From Spongilla lacustris (taxonomy: Eukaryota; Porifera; Demospongiae; Spongillida; Spongillidae): a stretch of 64,000 nucleotides of DNA. Shown here one piece after another: positions 62,567 through 64,000 of the stretch. The position numbers and the translations under genes are program-made. Each line of letters opens with the position of its first letter. Positions within the stretch are counted from its first letter, which is position 1. The notes beneath the pieces were generated by a model. The model ran no database searches, was not told where the DNA came from, and was given only the letters and a program-made list of their open reading frames with translations. Location of the stretch: NCBI GenBank assembly GCA_949361645.1, contig OX442416.1, positions 12,819,540-12,883,539 of the forward strand, read 5' to 3'.

Positions 62567-63457
62567 ATAAATTGCGGTTGTAATGTAAGCACAACAAAGC
62601 ATGAAGCCATACATACTTTTGGTTGCCCCTACTTCCTTAGTGTTGAAAGCTACTGCATGGTTAGTGACACTAGAGTTCACACAACAGCTACTGTCTATGC
62701 TTTTCAGAAAAAGCTGCTGGATAACATAAAAGTAACCCATCCTTCCCTTACAAAAGGACACTACTATTCAGATGGTTGTGCAGGGCAATATAATAATATT
62801 ATTAACCGGTGTCACCATAAGGGATAGTGGCATTTCTTTGCCACATCACATGGTAAAACTGCATGTGATGGGATTGGTGGAACAGCAAAACGGCTTACCC
62901 TTAATGCTAGTCTTCAGCGACCCGTTTCAAATCAAATCCTTACCCCTCAAGATATGCTTGCATTTTGCAGGGACAACATACATGGTGTGCATTGTCACTT
63001 TGTAAGTAATGAAACTATACAGGAAGTAGATGCAGCACTGCAGCAACGGGTCAGTGAATGCCACACCCTCAATGGTACTCAGAGGTATCATATATATGTT
63101 CCCCTATCCACAACTACTTTGGCAGTGCATGAGGCTTCCTCTGGACCAAGGGCCAGAGTAGTCAGCATTGTAGAGGCATTGCAAATTGACATCCATGATG
63201 TGGCCAAAGGAAACTATGTAGCATGCATATATGATAAAAAGGTCTGGTATGGTATAGTAAATGATATTTCTGAAGAGTTTGGAGACCTTTTAATCACGTT
63301 CATGCACCCCAGTGGCCCTATGAACAAGTTTGTTTTCCCTGAAGTAGATGACACATGCTGGATTGAGGAAAGTGATATCCTTTGCACCATTGACCCACCT
63401 AGCTTGACCAGTTCAAGAGGATACACCCTTTCACGTGAATCACTCAAAAAAGCTTAA
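62567..63457 (+). pseudogene. Transposon-type ORF with in-frame TAG
   Basis: The frame runs 62,567-62,824 (...HTFGCPYFLSVESYCMV, HYYSDGCAGQYNN), hits TAG at 62,825, then continues 62,828-63,457: WHFFATSHGKTACDGIGGTA, KRLTLNASLQRPVSNQILTP, FRDN-type region, YVACIYDKKVWYGIVND, ITFMHPSGPMNKFVFPEVDD, TIDPPSLTSSRGYTLS. The combination SDG..QY / FFATSHGK..CDG.GG..KR / FMHP.GP is one I know from uncharacterised, widely dispersed transposon-associated proteins in invertebrates and fish, probably with an RNase H-like catalytic fold (inference). Residues before FFATSHGK look shortened compared with the family. No start methionine or terminal repeats identified in the window. Confidence 0.65.
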
Positions 63458-63459
63458 AG

Positions 63460-64000
63460 AGCACGCGTAGTCTTTGGGATAAAATGTATTTGTAGGGGCC
63501 CCCTGACATTTACCATTTTCCTAAGTTGCTGCAGGAATCCATGCATAACATTGTTATCCTTTTATGTGGTGCATTGTCAAAACAATGAATTTTATCATGC
63601 TTTTGTCTTAGATGTAACCTAAATGAAGTGCTGCTACTTCCCATGTTTAGGTTCTTGATGTATAATATTAGCCACCCCAAGTTTTAAATATTTATACTTA
63701 ATCATGACAACACTATTATGTAAATATAGTACCATTGTAGAATAACGTGTCCCTTTTTATCCATAAGCAGGTAAACATTGCATCACACGTTATTGGTTAA
63801 TTAACTTTATTGAATACCTAATATAGCACAATGGTGTTATGAACCATGGTTTTGGCTTCCCAATGATTCACTCCATGACCAACAGTTCAAAAGATACGAA
63901 TTTCTTAACATGTTAGGGTAATAATAGTAATAAATACTTAAAAATCAATTTTCTCAATATCTGATAGAGATACAAAGGTGATAATTGGCATCAGTACTTT
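63460..64000. other. 3' flank of the transposon-type ORF
   Basis: AT-rich, no terminal repeat found. The GGGTCATTCC end of the palindromic relative is not present before the window edge. Confidence 0.4.

Overview
The window is eukaryotic and almost certainly from an invertebrate animal. A marine sponge-like or other early-branching metazoan fits best. That is inferred from an ankyrin-ROC-COR-death protein, a TRIM-NHL protein, a class I myosin, many GT-AG introns, dense small inverted-repeat transposons and a background full of the self-complementary word TACATGTACATGTA. There are no bacterial-style operons, CRISPR arrays or recognisable RNA genes.

Layout. (1) 1-10,549, minus strand: exons of a MYO1B-like myosin, copy A, interrupted by minisatellites and a large foldback repeat. 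(2) 11,386-13,574, plus: an intronless TRIM-NHL gene with a broken start, an incomplete RING and an in-frame TGA. (3) 15,373-43,735, plus: a long gene with a short first exon, 99-nt ankyrin exons, a ROC GTPase domain, a COR region and a C-terminal death domain. Its introns hold a 1.2-kb TIR element, several MITEs, a 2.3-kb perfect-arm palindromic transposon and a 2.46-kb 19-bp minisatellite. Four of its ankyrin exons (starts 22,079, 23,064, 24,049, 25,034) sit at exactly 985-bp spacing in nearly identical cassettes, and the differences between them cluster at the ankyrin surface positions. (4) 44,395-45,056, minus: an MCM6-like pseudogene fragment followed by a minisatellite. (5) 47,066-60,582, minus: myosin copy B, including the TH1 exons that lie off the left edge for copy A. 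(6) 61,392-61,433, plus: a paralogous first exon of the ankyrin-ROCO gene. (7) 62,567-63,457, plus: a transposon-type ORF with one in-frame TAG, of the same family as the ORF in the palindrome.

Copies A and B are one segmental duplication: myosin reading left, a short intergenic region, and the ROCO first exon reading right. Each copy carries its own lesions. Copy A has lost two IQ exons, has a 20-nt and a 1-nt frameshift deletion, and has one exon overrun by a minisatellite. Copy B has an 8-nt frameshift, a nonsense codon in an IQ exon, a lost splice acceptor and a 1.3-kb deletion that fused two motor exons in frame. I see no P-loop or switch I exon upstream of either copy, so the ancestral unit may already have been 5'-truncated. 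Allelic haplotypes misassembled in tandem are an alternative for the A/B pair.

The most interesting locus is the ankyrin-ROCO-death gene. Its phase-0, 33-codon exons can be combined in any subset without breaking frame. That resembles an exon-cassette recognition repertoire, although use in immunity is inference only.
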